Part shown: piece after piece, positions 32,237 to 39,670 of the stretch
Layout of the letters: each line of letters starts with the position of its first letter
Numbering within the stretch: the stretch's first letter is position 1
Assembly: GCF_003671765.1 (NCBI RefSeq)
Contig: NZ_QPIB01000009.1
Location: forward strand, 337,713 to 401,712
Origin: Xenophilus sp. E41
GTDB taxonomy: Bacteria; Pseudomonadota; Gammaproteobacteria; Burkholderiales; Burkholderiaceae_C
Reading direction: 5' to 3'
DNA: 64,000 nt
Translations under genes and position numbers: made by a program
The notes under the pieces: model-generated
What the model saw: the letters and a program-made list of their open reading frames with translations, nothing else
What the model was told of the DNA's origin: nothing
The model's database searches: none

Positions 32237-32890
32237 TCAGCCTTCGTGGGCGTTGAACATCGTCTTGGCGTAGGTCACGCCCAGGCCGTAGGCGCCACCC
32301 CAGCGGCGCGCGATGCCGGTGGTGAGCTCGTAGGTCTCGGCGCGCGCCCAGTCGCGCTGCAGCTCCAGCAGGTACTGCAGCGAGGTCATCGGCCGTGCGC
32401 CGGCCTGCACCATGCGGTCCATGGCGCGGTCGTGCGCCTCGGTCGAGATGTCGCCGCAAGCGTCGGCGATCACGTACACCTCGAAGCCCTGGTCGATCGC
32501 CGACAGGGCCGGGCCGACGATGCACACGCCGGTCCACAGGCCCGCGAGCACGATGCGCGGCTTGCCGATCGCGTTGATGCGGTCGATGACGGCGGCGTCC
32601 TCCCAGGTGTTCATCGAGGTGCGGTCGAGCATCGCCTGGCCGGGGAAGGCCTCTGTGATCTCGCTGAACATGGGGCCCGAGAAGCTCTTCTCCGCCACGG
32701 TCGTGAGGATCGTCGACACGCCGAAGCCCGCGGCCGCCTGCGCGACCAGCGCCGCGTTGTTGCGCAGCAGGGTGGCGTCGATCGACTTGGTCGCGAAGGC
32801 CATCTGCGACTGGAAGTCGATCATGACGAGCGTGTGGTCCTGCGGCTTGAGCAGGGTTGCGCCGGGAACGGGGGTGGCTTGGATGGACAC
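32237..32890 (-). CDS. YcaC-like isochorismatase-family hydrolase
   Basis: The 217-residue cysteine hydrolase has a triad-type layout: catalytic Asp in VMIDFQSQMAF, Lys in TVAEKSFSGP and Cys in GLWTGVCIVGPAL. It resembles YcaC and related nicotinamidase-like enzymes. The start is GTG at 32890, chosen for the strong AAGGAG six bases earlier; the longer ATG frame to 33121 has no ribosome site and runs through the divergent promoter. It leads the minus-strand operon and faces the LysR gene across 304 bases. Confidence 0.87.
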   Translation of the reverse strand: MSIQATPVPGATLLKPQDHTLVMIDFQSQMAFATKSIDATLLRNNAALVAQAAAGFGVSTILTTVAEKSFSGPMFSEITEAFPGQAMLDRTSMNTWEDAAVIDRINAIGKPRIVLAGLWTGVCIVGPALSAIDQGFEVYVIADACGDISTEAHDRAMDRMVQAGARPMTSLQYLLELQRDWARAETYELTTGIARRWGGAYGLGVTYAKTMFNAHEG

Positions 32891-33194
32891 GGGAGAACTC
32901 CTTTTTTCGGGTGGTGGCGGCGGCCGGGGATGTTGCGAAAGAGCGGGGCGCTTTGTCTTGTCGATTGGGGGGCTGCTTTGCACATTTGCCGCCGCGGGGG
33001 CGGCACGGACGTGCAAGAGGGCCTGCGATTCATCGAATTCGTTCACAATCGCGCCCAGACCGGTAGCGCTGGGGCTTTCGCTCTCGATTTCGATGAATCG
33101 GGGCGAATCTTCGCTGGCCATGCAGCGCCGATGAACGAATTGTTGGCCGGCTTATCGTCGAAAATATCGATGATCAAAAAATAGGCAGTCCCAC
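32891..33194. promoter_or_regulatory. Divergent intergenic region between the isochorismatase-like and LysR genes
   Basis: This 304-base stretch has no supportable gene. Its LysR-proximal half is notably AT-richer than the neighbourhood (33150-33185 is mostly A/T) and contains the 21-base palindrome described separately, so it is most likely the shared promoter and operator region of the LysR regulator and the operon it probably controls. Confidence 0.6.
33154..33174. promoter_or_regulatory. 21-bp palindrome, candidate LysR operator
   Basis: ATCGTCGA-AAATA-TCGATGAT pairs at 7 of 8 positions, within an AT-rich patch 21 bases upstream of the LysR-type ATG. It includes the T-N11-A spacing expected of LysR recognition sites. 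Confidence 0.5.
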
Positions 33195-34103
33195 ATGCTC
33201 AAGCTGACCCTCGACGCCATCGAACTGGTCGATGCCATCGCCCTGCACGGCTCCTTCGCGGCCGCGGCGGCGCGGCTGAACCGGGTGCCCTCGACCGTCT
33301 CCTATGCTGTGGCCAAGCTCGAGGAGCAGCTGGGCCTGCGCCTGTTCGAGCGCCATGGGCCGCGCGTGTCGCTGACCGCGGCAGGGCGCGAGATGCTGGA
33401 CGAGGGGCGCTGGCTGCTCAACGCGGCCGGCGCGCTGGAATCGCGCATGCGCCAGGTCGCGACCGGCTACGAGGCCGAGCTGCGCCTGGTGCACGACTCG
33501 CTCGTGCCCACCGATGCACTGATGGACGACATCGCGGCCTTCGAGGCCCTGCGCTGCGGCACGCGCCTGCGCATCGGCTGCGAGGCGCTCACCGGCACCT
33601 GGGAGGCGCTGCGCGACGGCCGCGCCGACATCGTGCTCGCCGCCGGCGAGGGGCCGGTCGGCGGCGGCTACCAGGCCTTCATGGCCGGCACGCTGGACTT
33701 CGTGTTCTGCGTGGCGCCGCAGCATCCACTGGCCCGCATGCGCCGCGCGCTGCGGCGCAGCGACCTCATGGAGCACAACGCCATCGTGGTCGGCGACACC
33801 GCGCGGGCCTTGTCGGAGCGCACCGTGGGACTGCTCGCGGGCCAGTCGCGCATCACCGTGCCCACCATGGCCGCCAAGATCGCATGCCAGCGCAGCGGGC
33901 TGGGCCACGGCTTCCTGCCGCGGGCCTGCATCGAGGCCGACCTGGCGCGCGGCAGCCTGGTGGCATTGAAGACCGAAGAAGACCGTGCGCCCGAATCCTT
34001 CTGGCTCGCATGGAAGACCGGTGCGGAGGGCAAGGCGCTGCAGTGGTGGCGCGACCGGCTCAAGCGCCCGCTGGTGCCGGCGCTGCTGCCGCGTTCCACC
34101 TGA
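33195..34103 (+). CDS. LysR-family transcriptional regulator
   Basis: The 302-residue protein has an N-terminal winged helix-turn-helix (LVDAIALHGSFAAAAARLNRVPSTVSYAVAKLEEQLG) and a periplasmic-binding-protein-like effector domain. It is divergent from the isochorismatase/XapX/amidohydrolase/DoxX/MFS operon with a palindrome in between, so it is likely the regulator of that operon. It ends 12 bases from the convergent diheme cytochrome gene. Confidence 0.92.
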   Translation: MLKLTLDAIELVDAIALHGSFAAAAARLNRVPSTVSYAVAKLEEQLGLRLFERHGPRVSLTAAGREMLDEGRWLLNAAGALESRMRQVATGYEAELRLVHDSLVPTDALMDDIAAFEALRCGTRLRIGCEALTGTWEALRDGRADIVLAAGEGPVGGGYQAFMAGTLDFVFCVAPQHPLARMRRALRRSDLMEHNAIVVGDTARALSERTVGLLAGQSRITVPTMAAKIACQRSGLGHGFLPRACIEADLARGSLVALKTEEDRAPESFWLAWKTGAEGKALQWWRDRLKRPLVPALLPRST

Positions 34104-34115
34104 AGGCGGCTGCGC

Positions 34116-34988
34116 TCAGCGCAGCGTCTGCAGGTACGCCGCGATGTCGCGCGCGTCCTGTCCGCTCACGCCCATCTGGGGCATAGCGGTGCCCGGCTTC
34201 ACGGCCTGGGTCTCGCGCAGCCAGCGCACCATGCCTTCGGGCGTGTGGTCGAGCACACCGGCGATGCGCGTGCGCCCGCCCATGCCGGCCAGCGGCGGGC
34301 CGACCTGCACCTGAGAGCCCGTGACCCCCGGGATGATGTGGCAGGCATTGCAGGCGTACTGGGACAGTGCCCGCTGCCCGCGCGCCGGGTCGGCCACCCG
34401 CAGCGGTGCGTCGGCAGCGGGTCCGCAGGCGCCCGGCGCCGCGCCGGGCTGGCCGTCCTTGGACGTGACGGCCCACCGGCCGCCGGTCATGGCGGCGTAG
34501 CGCTCCGGCGTGAGCGTGGGCAGCGTGTCGACAAAGGCGACGACGGCCCAGAGGTCGGCGTCCGACAGACGATGCTCCCAGGCCGGCATGCCGCTCATCT
34601 TGATGCCGTGGCGCGTGATCCAGTACAGCTCGCGGGGCGCCCAGCGGCGGCCGGCATCCACCAGCGGCCCGGGCAGGGGCTGCATGCTGCGCCCGATCTC
34701 GCCCTGTGCCACGCCCGGTCCGCCGTGGCACTGCACGCACTTCTGCTGGTAGCAGGCCGCGCCGCGTGCGATGCGCTCGGCGTCCTCCATGGGCGGCGCC
34801 TCGATGCCGCGCGCCCGCAGCCGCACCGAGCGGTGCATCGCGTGTTCTAGCACCGAGTAGACGAGCTGGAAGTGCTGTTTCGTCGCCCCGACGTCGTAGA
34901 GGCCGGCCTGCACCACCACCGCGCCCACGGCCGCGCCCAACGCTGCCGCGACGGCGAGGGTGAGCGTGACGGTCTTGAGCGTGCCCAT
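34116..34988 (-). CDS. Diheme cytochrome c
   Basis: The 290-residue protein has an N-terminal hydrophobic segment (VTLTLAVAAALGAAVGAVVV, an uncleaved anchor or signal), then two heme-c domains with CVQCH and CNACH. The distal methionines are probably in IKMSGMPAWEH and TAMPQMGV. It is periplasmic and presumably passes electrons to the oxidase encoded divergently. The ATG at 34988 was chosen because it directly precedes the hydrophobic segment; the long upstream frame is antisense to the neighbouring cytochrome gene. Confidence 0.87.
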   Translation of the reverse strand: MGTLKTVTLTLAVAAALGAAVGAVVVQAGLYDVGATKQHFQLVYSVLEHAMHRSVRLRARGIEAPPMEDAERIARGAACYQQKCVQCHGGPGVAQGEIGRSMQPLPGPLVDAGRRWAPRELYWITRHGIKMSGMPAWEHRLSDADLWAVVAFVDTLPTLTPERYAAMTGGRWAVTSKDGQPGAAPGACGPAADAPLRVADPARGQRALSQYACNACHIIPGVTGSQVQVGPPLAGMGGRTRIAGVLDHTPEGMVRWLRETQAVKPGTAMPQMGVSGQDARDIAAYLQTLR

Positions 34989-35064
34989 CGGTTCAAGGCA
35001 TTGTCCGACGCGAGGCGTTGCGATCGTGTCGGCCGATGCCGCCGACGGGCCGCAACAATGGGCC

Positions 35065-35475
35065 ATGTCCTCGACGCTTCCTGCACGTCCGCGCCCTGTC
35101 GTCCCGTGGCGCGGTGCGGGCGTGCTCGCCCTGCTGCTGGCGACGGTCGGCTGCGACGGCGGAAGGCCCCTGGCGGCGCAGACGGCCGGCAGCGAACAGC
35201 AGATCGAACGGGGCCGCGTGCTGCTGGCCCAGTACCAATGCGGCAGTTGCCACGCGATACCGGGCGTGGCCGATGCGCGCGGACGGCAGGCGGGCACGCT
35301 GGAGGCTTTTAGCGCGCGCAGCTACATCGCCGGGCGGCTGCCCAACGAGCTGCCGGTGCTGGCGGCATGGATCGCCGACCCGCGCGCGCTCGTGCCCACG
35401 ACCTCCATGCCCGCCATGGGCGCCTCGCCCGGGGACGCCCTCGCCATGGCGGCTTACCTCGACGCCCTGGAATGA
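35065..35475 (+). CDS. Monoheme cytochrome c (lipoprotein-like)
   Basis: The 136-residue protein has an N-terminal signal with a possible lipobox (LALLLATVGC), one CGSCH heme-binding site and a distal methionine candidate in TSMPAMGAS. It precedes the oxidase subunit II gene, which it overlaps by four bases (ATGA), so it is probably the electron donor or an accessory subunit of the oxidase. Confidence 0.85.
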   Translation: MSSTLPARPRPVVPWRGAGVLALLLATVGCDGGRPLAAQTAGSEQQIERGRVLLAQYQCGSCHAIPGVADARGRQAGTLEAFSARSYIAGRLPNELPVLAAWIADPRALVPTTSMPAMGASPGDALAMAAYLDALE

Positions 35476-36434
35476 GCGAAGGCCTGTCCCAGCCGGCGCA
35501 GTCGGCGCTGCATGTGGGCGGCCCGGTGGCCGACACCCTGCTGGACGTGACCACCGTGCTCACCGTCGGCGCCGTGCTGATCTTCGGCGGCGTGATGCTG
35601 CTGCTGGCGATGTCGCTGCGCGGCGGACCGCGCCCGGTGCGGGCGCGGCGCTGGCTGCTGGGCGGCGGCATCGCCTTCCCGGTCGTCGTGCTGTCGGCGC
35701 TCTTCGTCTACAGCGAGCGGCACCGCCCCGCATGGCGGCCGGTGCCGCCGGCCGACGCGCTGGTCGTCTCCGTCACCGGCCGCATGTGGTGGTGGGAGGT
35801 GCGCTACGACGACCCGCGCACCGGCCGGCGCTTCGCGACGGCCAACGAGATCCGACTGCCGGCCGGGCGGCCGGTGTACTTCGCGCTCGCGAGCGAGGAC
35901 GTGATCCACAGCTTCTGGGTGCCGGCGCTCGGCGGCAAGATGGACATGGTGCCCGGCCGCATGCAGCACCTGCTGCTCACCGCGGCCGCACCGGGGCGAT
36001 GGCGCGGCCAGTGCGCCGAATACTGCGGCGAGCAGCATGCGCGCATGGCGCTCGACGTGGTGGCGCTCGCGCCGGCCGAGTTCGAGGCCTGGGCCGATGC
36101 GCAGGCGCGGCCCGCCTCGCCGCAGGACGCGCGCAGCGTGCAGGCCGGCCGCGAGGCCTTCCTGGCGCATCGCTGCGACGCCTGCCACGCGGTGCGCGGC
36201 GTGACCCCGCCCGGGCCGGACGGCCGCGACGTGCGCCGCGGCCCCGACCTCACGCACGTAGGCAGCCGCCTGTCGCTGGGCGCCGCCACCGTGCCCAACA
36301 CGCCCGAGGCGATGCGCGACTGGGTGGCCCACACGCAGCAACTCAAGCCGGGCGCGCGCATGCCGGCGGGCGAGGGCCGCCTGCCGCCTGCGGCCATCGA
36401 GGACATCGCCGCCTGGCTGGGCGCCTTGAAGTGA
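35472..36434 (+). CDS. Cytochrome c oxidase subunit II with fused heme-c domain
   Basis: The 320-residue protein has two membrane helices in the first 85 residues. A CuA domain follows with the aromatic patch MWWWEV, the first ligand histidine in EDVIHSFWVP and the binuclear CuA loop CAEYCGEQHARM, which retains all expected ligands. A C-terminal cytochrome c domain has CDACH and a candidate methionine in ARMPAGEG. This is the caa3-type layout. The TGA overlaps the start of the subunit I gene. The gene likely accepts electrons through its own heme domain. Confidence 0.92.
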   Translation: MSEGLSQPAQSALHVGGPVADTLLDVTTVLTVGAVLIFGGVMLLLAMSLRGGPRPVRARRWLLGGGIAFPVVVLSALFVYSERHRPAWRPVPPADALVVSVTGRMWWWEVRYDDPRTGRRFATANEIRLPAGRPVYFALASEDVIHSFWVPALGGKMDMVPGRMQHLLLTAAAPGRWRGQCAEYCGEQHARMALDVVALAPAEFEAWADAQARPASPQDARSVQAGREAFLAHRCDACHAVRGVTPPGPDGRDVRRGPDLTHVGSRLSLGAATVPNTPEAMRDWVAHTQQLKPGARMPAGEGRLPPAAIEDIAAWLGALK

Positions 36435-38962
36435 TGCAGGAACAGGACGAACACCTTCCCAGCAGCCTGCCGCGCCCGCCCGGCGAGCGCGAGGCGCTGG
36501 AGCGCGCGTGGGAAGGGCCGCGCGGCTGGCGGCGCTTCACGGCGGTCAACAACACGCACATCGGCGCCTATTACATCGTGGCCGCGATGGTGTTCTTCGT
36601 GCTCGGCGGCATCCTCGCGCTGCTGATGCGCGCGCAACTGGCCGTGCCCGGCAACGAGCTGGTGGGCGCGGCCACCTACAACCAGCTCTTCACCATGCAC
36701 GGCACGGTGATGATGTTCCTGTTCGCGGTGCCCATCGTGGAGGCGATCGCGGTCTACCTGCTGCCGGGCATGCTGGGCGCGCGCGACCTGCCGTTCCCGC
36801 GGCTGTCGGCCTATGCCTTCTGGGCCTATGCGATCGGCGGGCTGGCCTTCTTCTGCACCGTGTTCTTCGGTGCCTCGCCCGACGGCGGCTGGTTCATGTA
36901 CCCGCCGCTGACCAGCAAGCAGTACTCGCCCGGCGTCGGCGCGGACTTCTGGCTGCTGGGCATCGGCTTCATCGAGATCTCGGCCATCGCCGGCGCCATC
37001 GAGCTGATCATCGGCATCCTCTTCACCCGCGCACCGGGCATGACGCTGGGCCGCATGCCGGTGTTCGCCTGGGCGGTGCTGGTGAGCGCGCTGATGATCG
37101 TCTTCGCCTTCCCGGCGGTGATCGCCGCCACCACGCTGCTGGAGCTGGAGCGTGCCTTCGACTGGCCCTTCTTCCTGCCCCAGCGCGGCGGCGACCCGGT
37201 GCTGTGGCAGCACCTTTTCTGGTTCTTCGGCCACCCGGAGGTCTACATCATCTTCCTGCCGGCGGCGGGCATGGTGTCGATGATGGTGCCGACCATGGCC
37301 GGCACGCCGCTGGTGGGGCAGCGTGCGGTGGTGTGGGCCCTGGTGGGCGTGGGCGTGGTGAGCTTCCTGCTGTGGATCCACCACATGTTCGCCACCGGCA
37401 TCGGCATCACGGCGCTGGTGCTGACCTCGATGGCCAGCTTCCTGGTCGCCATCCCGAGCGGGCTGCAGGTCTTCGCGTGGATCGCCACCTTCTGGCGCGG
37501 CCGCGTGCGCGCGCAGTCGCCCACCCTGTTCCTGCTGGGCTTCCACTTCATCTTCGTGCTGGGCGGCCTGACGGGCGTGATGGTGGCGGTGCTGCCCTTC
37601 GACTGGCAGGCGCACGACAGCTACTTCATCGTCGCGCACCTGCACTACGTGCTCATCGGCGGCATGGTGTTCCCGGTGTTCGCGGCCATCTACTACTGGC
37701 TGCCGGTGTTCAACGGCGCGCGGCTGTCGGAGCGGCTGGGGCGCTGGGTCTTCGCGCTGATGTTCGGCGGCTTCAACCTGGCCTTCTTCCCGATGCACAT
37801 CGCGGGGCTGCTGGGCATGCCGCGGCGCGTGTACACCTATGCGGACGGGCTGGGCTGGAACCTGCTCAACCTGCTGTCGACGGTCGGCGCCTTCGTCTTC
37901 GCGATCGGCGTGCTGCTGTGCTTCGTCGACGCGGTGCGCACGCTGCGCAAGCCCGACCGCGACCACGGCAATCCGTGGCGGGCCGGCACGCTCGAATGGC
38001 TGCCGCCGCGCGACTACGGCGTGCGCAGCATCCCGCAGGTGAGCAGCACCGAACCGCTGTGGGACCGGCCCACGCTGGCCGAGGAGGTCGAGGCCGGCCG
38101 CCACTGGCTGCCCGGCACCGTCTTCGGCGGCCGCGAGACGCTGATCACGAGCGTGCGCACGGCCCGCCCGCTGCACCTGCTGCGCCTGCCCACCGACGGC
38201 TGGCCTCCCTTCCTCGCGGCGGTCGGCACGGCGGGCTTCTTCCTCCTGCTCACGGTGGAGTGGGTGGTGCCGGCCTTCGTCTTCGGCGTCGGCGCCATCG
38301 CGTCGATGGTGGTCTGGCTGTGGGGCTCGGACCGCGCCGCGCCGGCCGAGCGCGCCGAGATCGCAGACGGCGTGTTCGTGCCCGTGCGCGCGGCCGGCCG
38401 GGGTTCGCACTCGTGGTGGGCGGTGGTGGTGCTGGGCGTGGTGGACTTCGCCATCCTGGCGTCCTTCCTCTACACCTACGTCCACCTGGCGATGGCGCTG
38501 GACGTGTGCCCGCCGCCCGGGGCGTCCCTCGCGCCCGCAGCGGCCTCGGGCGCCAACGCGGCGCTGCTGCTCGCCGGCTCGCTGCTCATGGCCTGGAGCA
38601 CCCGTGCGCGGCTCGGCGAGGGCGCCCGCGCACAACGCGGCCTGCGGCTGCGCACCGTGCTGGCGTTGCTGTGTGTGGCCGGCGCCTTCGCATCGGCCCT
38701 GGCCGGGCACGCGGCCGTGAGGCTGCGGCCCACGGCCGACGGCTGGAGCGCGGCGGTGGGCGTGCTGCTGGCCTACCAGGGCTTCCACCTGGTGGTGCTG
38801 GGTGTCGTGGGCGTCTACCTGGTGGCCCGCTCGGCCTCGGGCCACCTCGGCCCGCGCGCGCGGGCCACGCTCGACAACGTGGCGCTGCTCTGGCACATCG
38901 CCACCGCGCAGGGCCTGCTCAGCGAGGCCACGGTGCGCGGCGTGCCGGCCTGGCTGGGCTGA
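36434..38962 (+). CDS. Cytochrome c oxidase subunit I fused to a subunit III-like domain, with altered proton channels
   Basis: The 842-residue protein has a heme-copper oxidase core (about 30-480) followed by a subunit III-like membrane region (about 590-840). Heme and copper ligands are present: H89, H267, H316-H317, H402 and H404. The crosslinking tyrosine and family A1 glutamate are in GHPEVY (E269, Y271), with H394-D395 and MPRR also kept. Compared with Rhodobacter CtaD, however, the K-channel lysine (IPTGIK) is Gln345 in IPSGLQ, and the D-channel asparagines 121, 139 and 207 correspond to V107, S125 and E190, while D132 is kept as D118. Fused I-III subunits are known; the channel changes make pumping uncertain. 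Confidence 0.9.
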   Translation: MQEQDEHLPSSLPRPPGEREALERAWEGPRGWRRFTAVNNTHIGAYYIVAAMVFFVLGGILALLMRAQLAVPGNELVGAATYNQLFTMHGTVMMFLFAVPIVEAIAVYLLPGMLGARDLPFPRLSAYAFWAYAIGGLAFFCTVFFGASPDGGWFMYPPLTSKQYSPGVGADFWLLGIGFIEISAIAGAIELIIGILFTRAPGMTLGRMPVFAWAVLVSALMIVFAFPAVIAATTLLELERAFDWPFFLPQRGGDPVLWQHLFWFFGHPEVYIIFLPAAGMVSMMVPTMAGTPLVGQRAVVWALVGVGVVSFLLWIHHMFATGIGITALVLTSMASFLVAIPSGLQVFAWIATFWRGRVRAQSPTLFLLGFHFIFVLGGLTGVMVAVLPFDWQAHDSYFIVAHLHYVLIGGMVFPVFAAIYYWLPVFNGARLSERLGRWVFALMFGGFNLAFFPMHIAGLLGMPRRVYTYADGLGWNLLNLLSTVGAFVFAIGVLLCFVDAVRTLRKPDRDHGNPWRAGTLEWLPPRDYGVRSIPQVSSTEPLWDRPTLAEEVEAGRHWLPGTVFGGRETLITSVRTARPLHLLRLPTDGWPPFLAAVGTAGFFLLLTVEWVVPAFVFGVGAIASMVVWLWGSDRAAPAERAEIADGVFVPVRAAGRGSHSWWAVVVLGVVDFAILASFLYTYVHLAMALDVCPPPGASLAPAAASGANAALLLAGSLLMAWSTRARLGEGARAQRGLRLRTVLALLCVAGAFASALAGHAAVRLRPTADGWSAAVGVLLAYQGFHLVVLGVVGVYLVARSASGHLGPRARATLDNVALLWHIATAQGLLSEATVRGVPAWLG

Positions 38963-39040
38963 CAGACGGCAAAGTGCAATCGGCCGCCGGCGCCCGTCGG
39001 ACGGGCGCCGCGGCCGAATTCGTCACGATCGTTACGATTG
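38963..39040 (+). repeat. Intergenic 3'-end repeat, copy A
   Basis: It starts directly after the oxidase stop codon and aligns over about 75 bases with the stretch after the GH100-like gene (59685-59763), including CAAAG-GCAATCGG and the shared AATTCGTCACG-TCGTTAC. This copy contains a perfect GGCGCCCGTC/GACGGGCGCC hairpin. Same orientation and same position relative to a stop codon in both copies. Confidence 0.55.
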
Positions 39041-39047
39041 CCGGCGA

Positions 39048-39656
39048 TCAGAGCGACCAGGTCGCCGACAGCGAGGGCCGCGCCGAGAATGCGGCATACC
39101 AGGCCGCGACCGCCGGGTGCCGCTCCCGCCAGCCGAAGTCGGCGAAGCGCAGGTCCAGGTACCAGAGCGCGCACGCGACGGTGAGGGTGCCGATGTCCAC
39201 GCGGCCCGGCGCGATCAGCTCGGGGTGGGCCGACAGGTGCGCGAGCGAGGTCTCGGCCTTGTCGAGCTGCGCGGCGCGCCATTCGGGCCAGCGCAGCGGC
39301 TCGGGGCGCGCCACGTCCTCGTAGCGGGCGATCAGCGCGCCGTCGAGGATGCCGTCGCCCAGGGCCTGCAGGGTCAGCGTCGCCCAGCGCGCGTCGCCGC
39401 CGGCCGGAAACAGCGAACCCTTCGCCAGGTCGTTGAGGTATTCGCAGACCACGCGGCTGTCGTAGAGCACCGCGCCTTCGTCGGTCACGAAGGTCGGCAC
39501 CTTGCCCAGCGGGTTCTTCTCGATGATCGCGCGGTCGCGCGTGACCGGGTTGGCGTTCGACGGCAGCAGCTGCACGCGGTCGTTCAGGCCCAGTTCGTGG
39601 GCCGTGACCAGGCATTTGCGGACGTAGGGAGAGAAGGGGGAGAAGTAGATCTGCAT
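39048..39656 (-). CDS. Glutathione S-transferase
   Basis: The 202-residue protein has an N-terminal thioredoxin-like domain with SPFSPYVRKC (candidate catalytic Ser/Cys) and the glutathione-binding NPLGKVPTF with DSRVVCEYL, then an all-helical C-terminal domain. It is cytosolic. It lies 14 bases downstream of the flavoprotein gene on the same strand and may share its transcript, suggesting handling of a reactive intermediate. The exact class is undetermined. Confidence 0.9.
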   Translation of the reverse strand: MQIYFSPFSPYVRKCLVTAHELGLNDRVQLLPSNANPVTRDRAIIEKNPLGKVPTFVTDEGAVLYDSRVVCEYLNDLAKGSLFPAGGDARWATLTLQALGDGILDGALIARYEDVARPEPLRWPEWRAAQLDKAETSLAHLSAHPELIAPGRVDIGTLTVACALWYLDLRFADFGWRERHPAVAAWYAAFSARPSLSATWSL

Positions 39657-39670
39657 GGTGTTTCAGCAAG

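Noticed and set aside
32237-33121. Long N-terminal extension of the isochorismatase-like protein to 33121
   Set aside because: The added 77 residues show no family similarity and cover the AT-rich control region; GTG 32890 has an ideal AAGGAG.
36434-38962. Subunit I as an NO reductase of the eNOR or bNOR kind
   Set aside because: HPEVY with its tyrosine, both copper histidine pairs and a normal CuA subunit are present, so an oxygen reductase is the simpler reading despite the channel changes.
36508-39324. Alternative plus-strand frame of about 938 codons across the oxidase gene
   Set aside because: It is a frame-shifted shadow of subunit I-III, whose correct frame has all heme and copper ligands.
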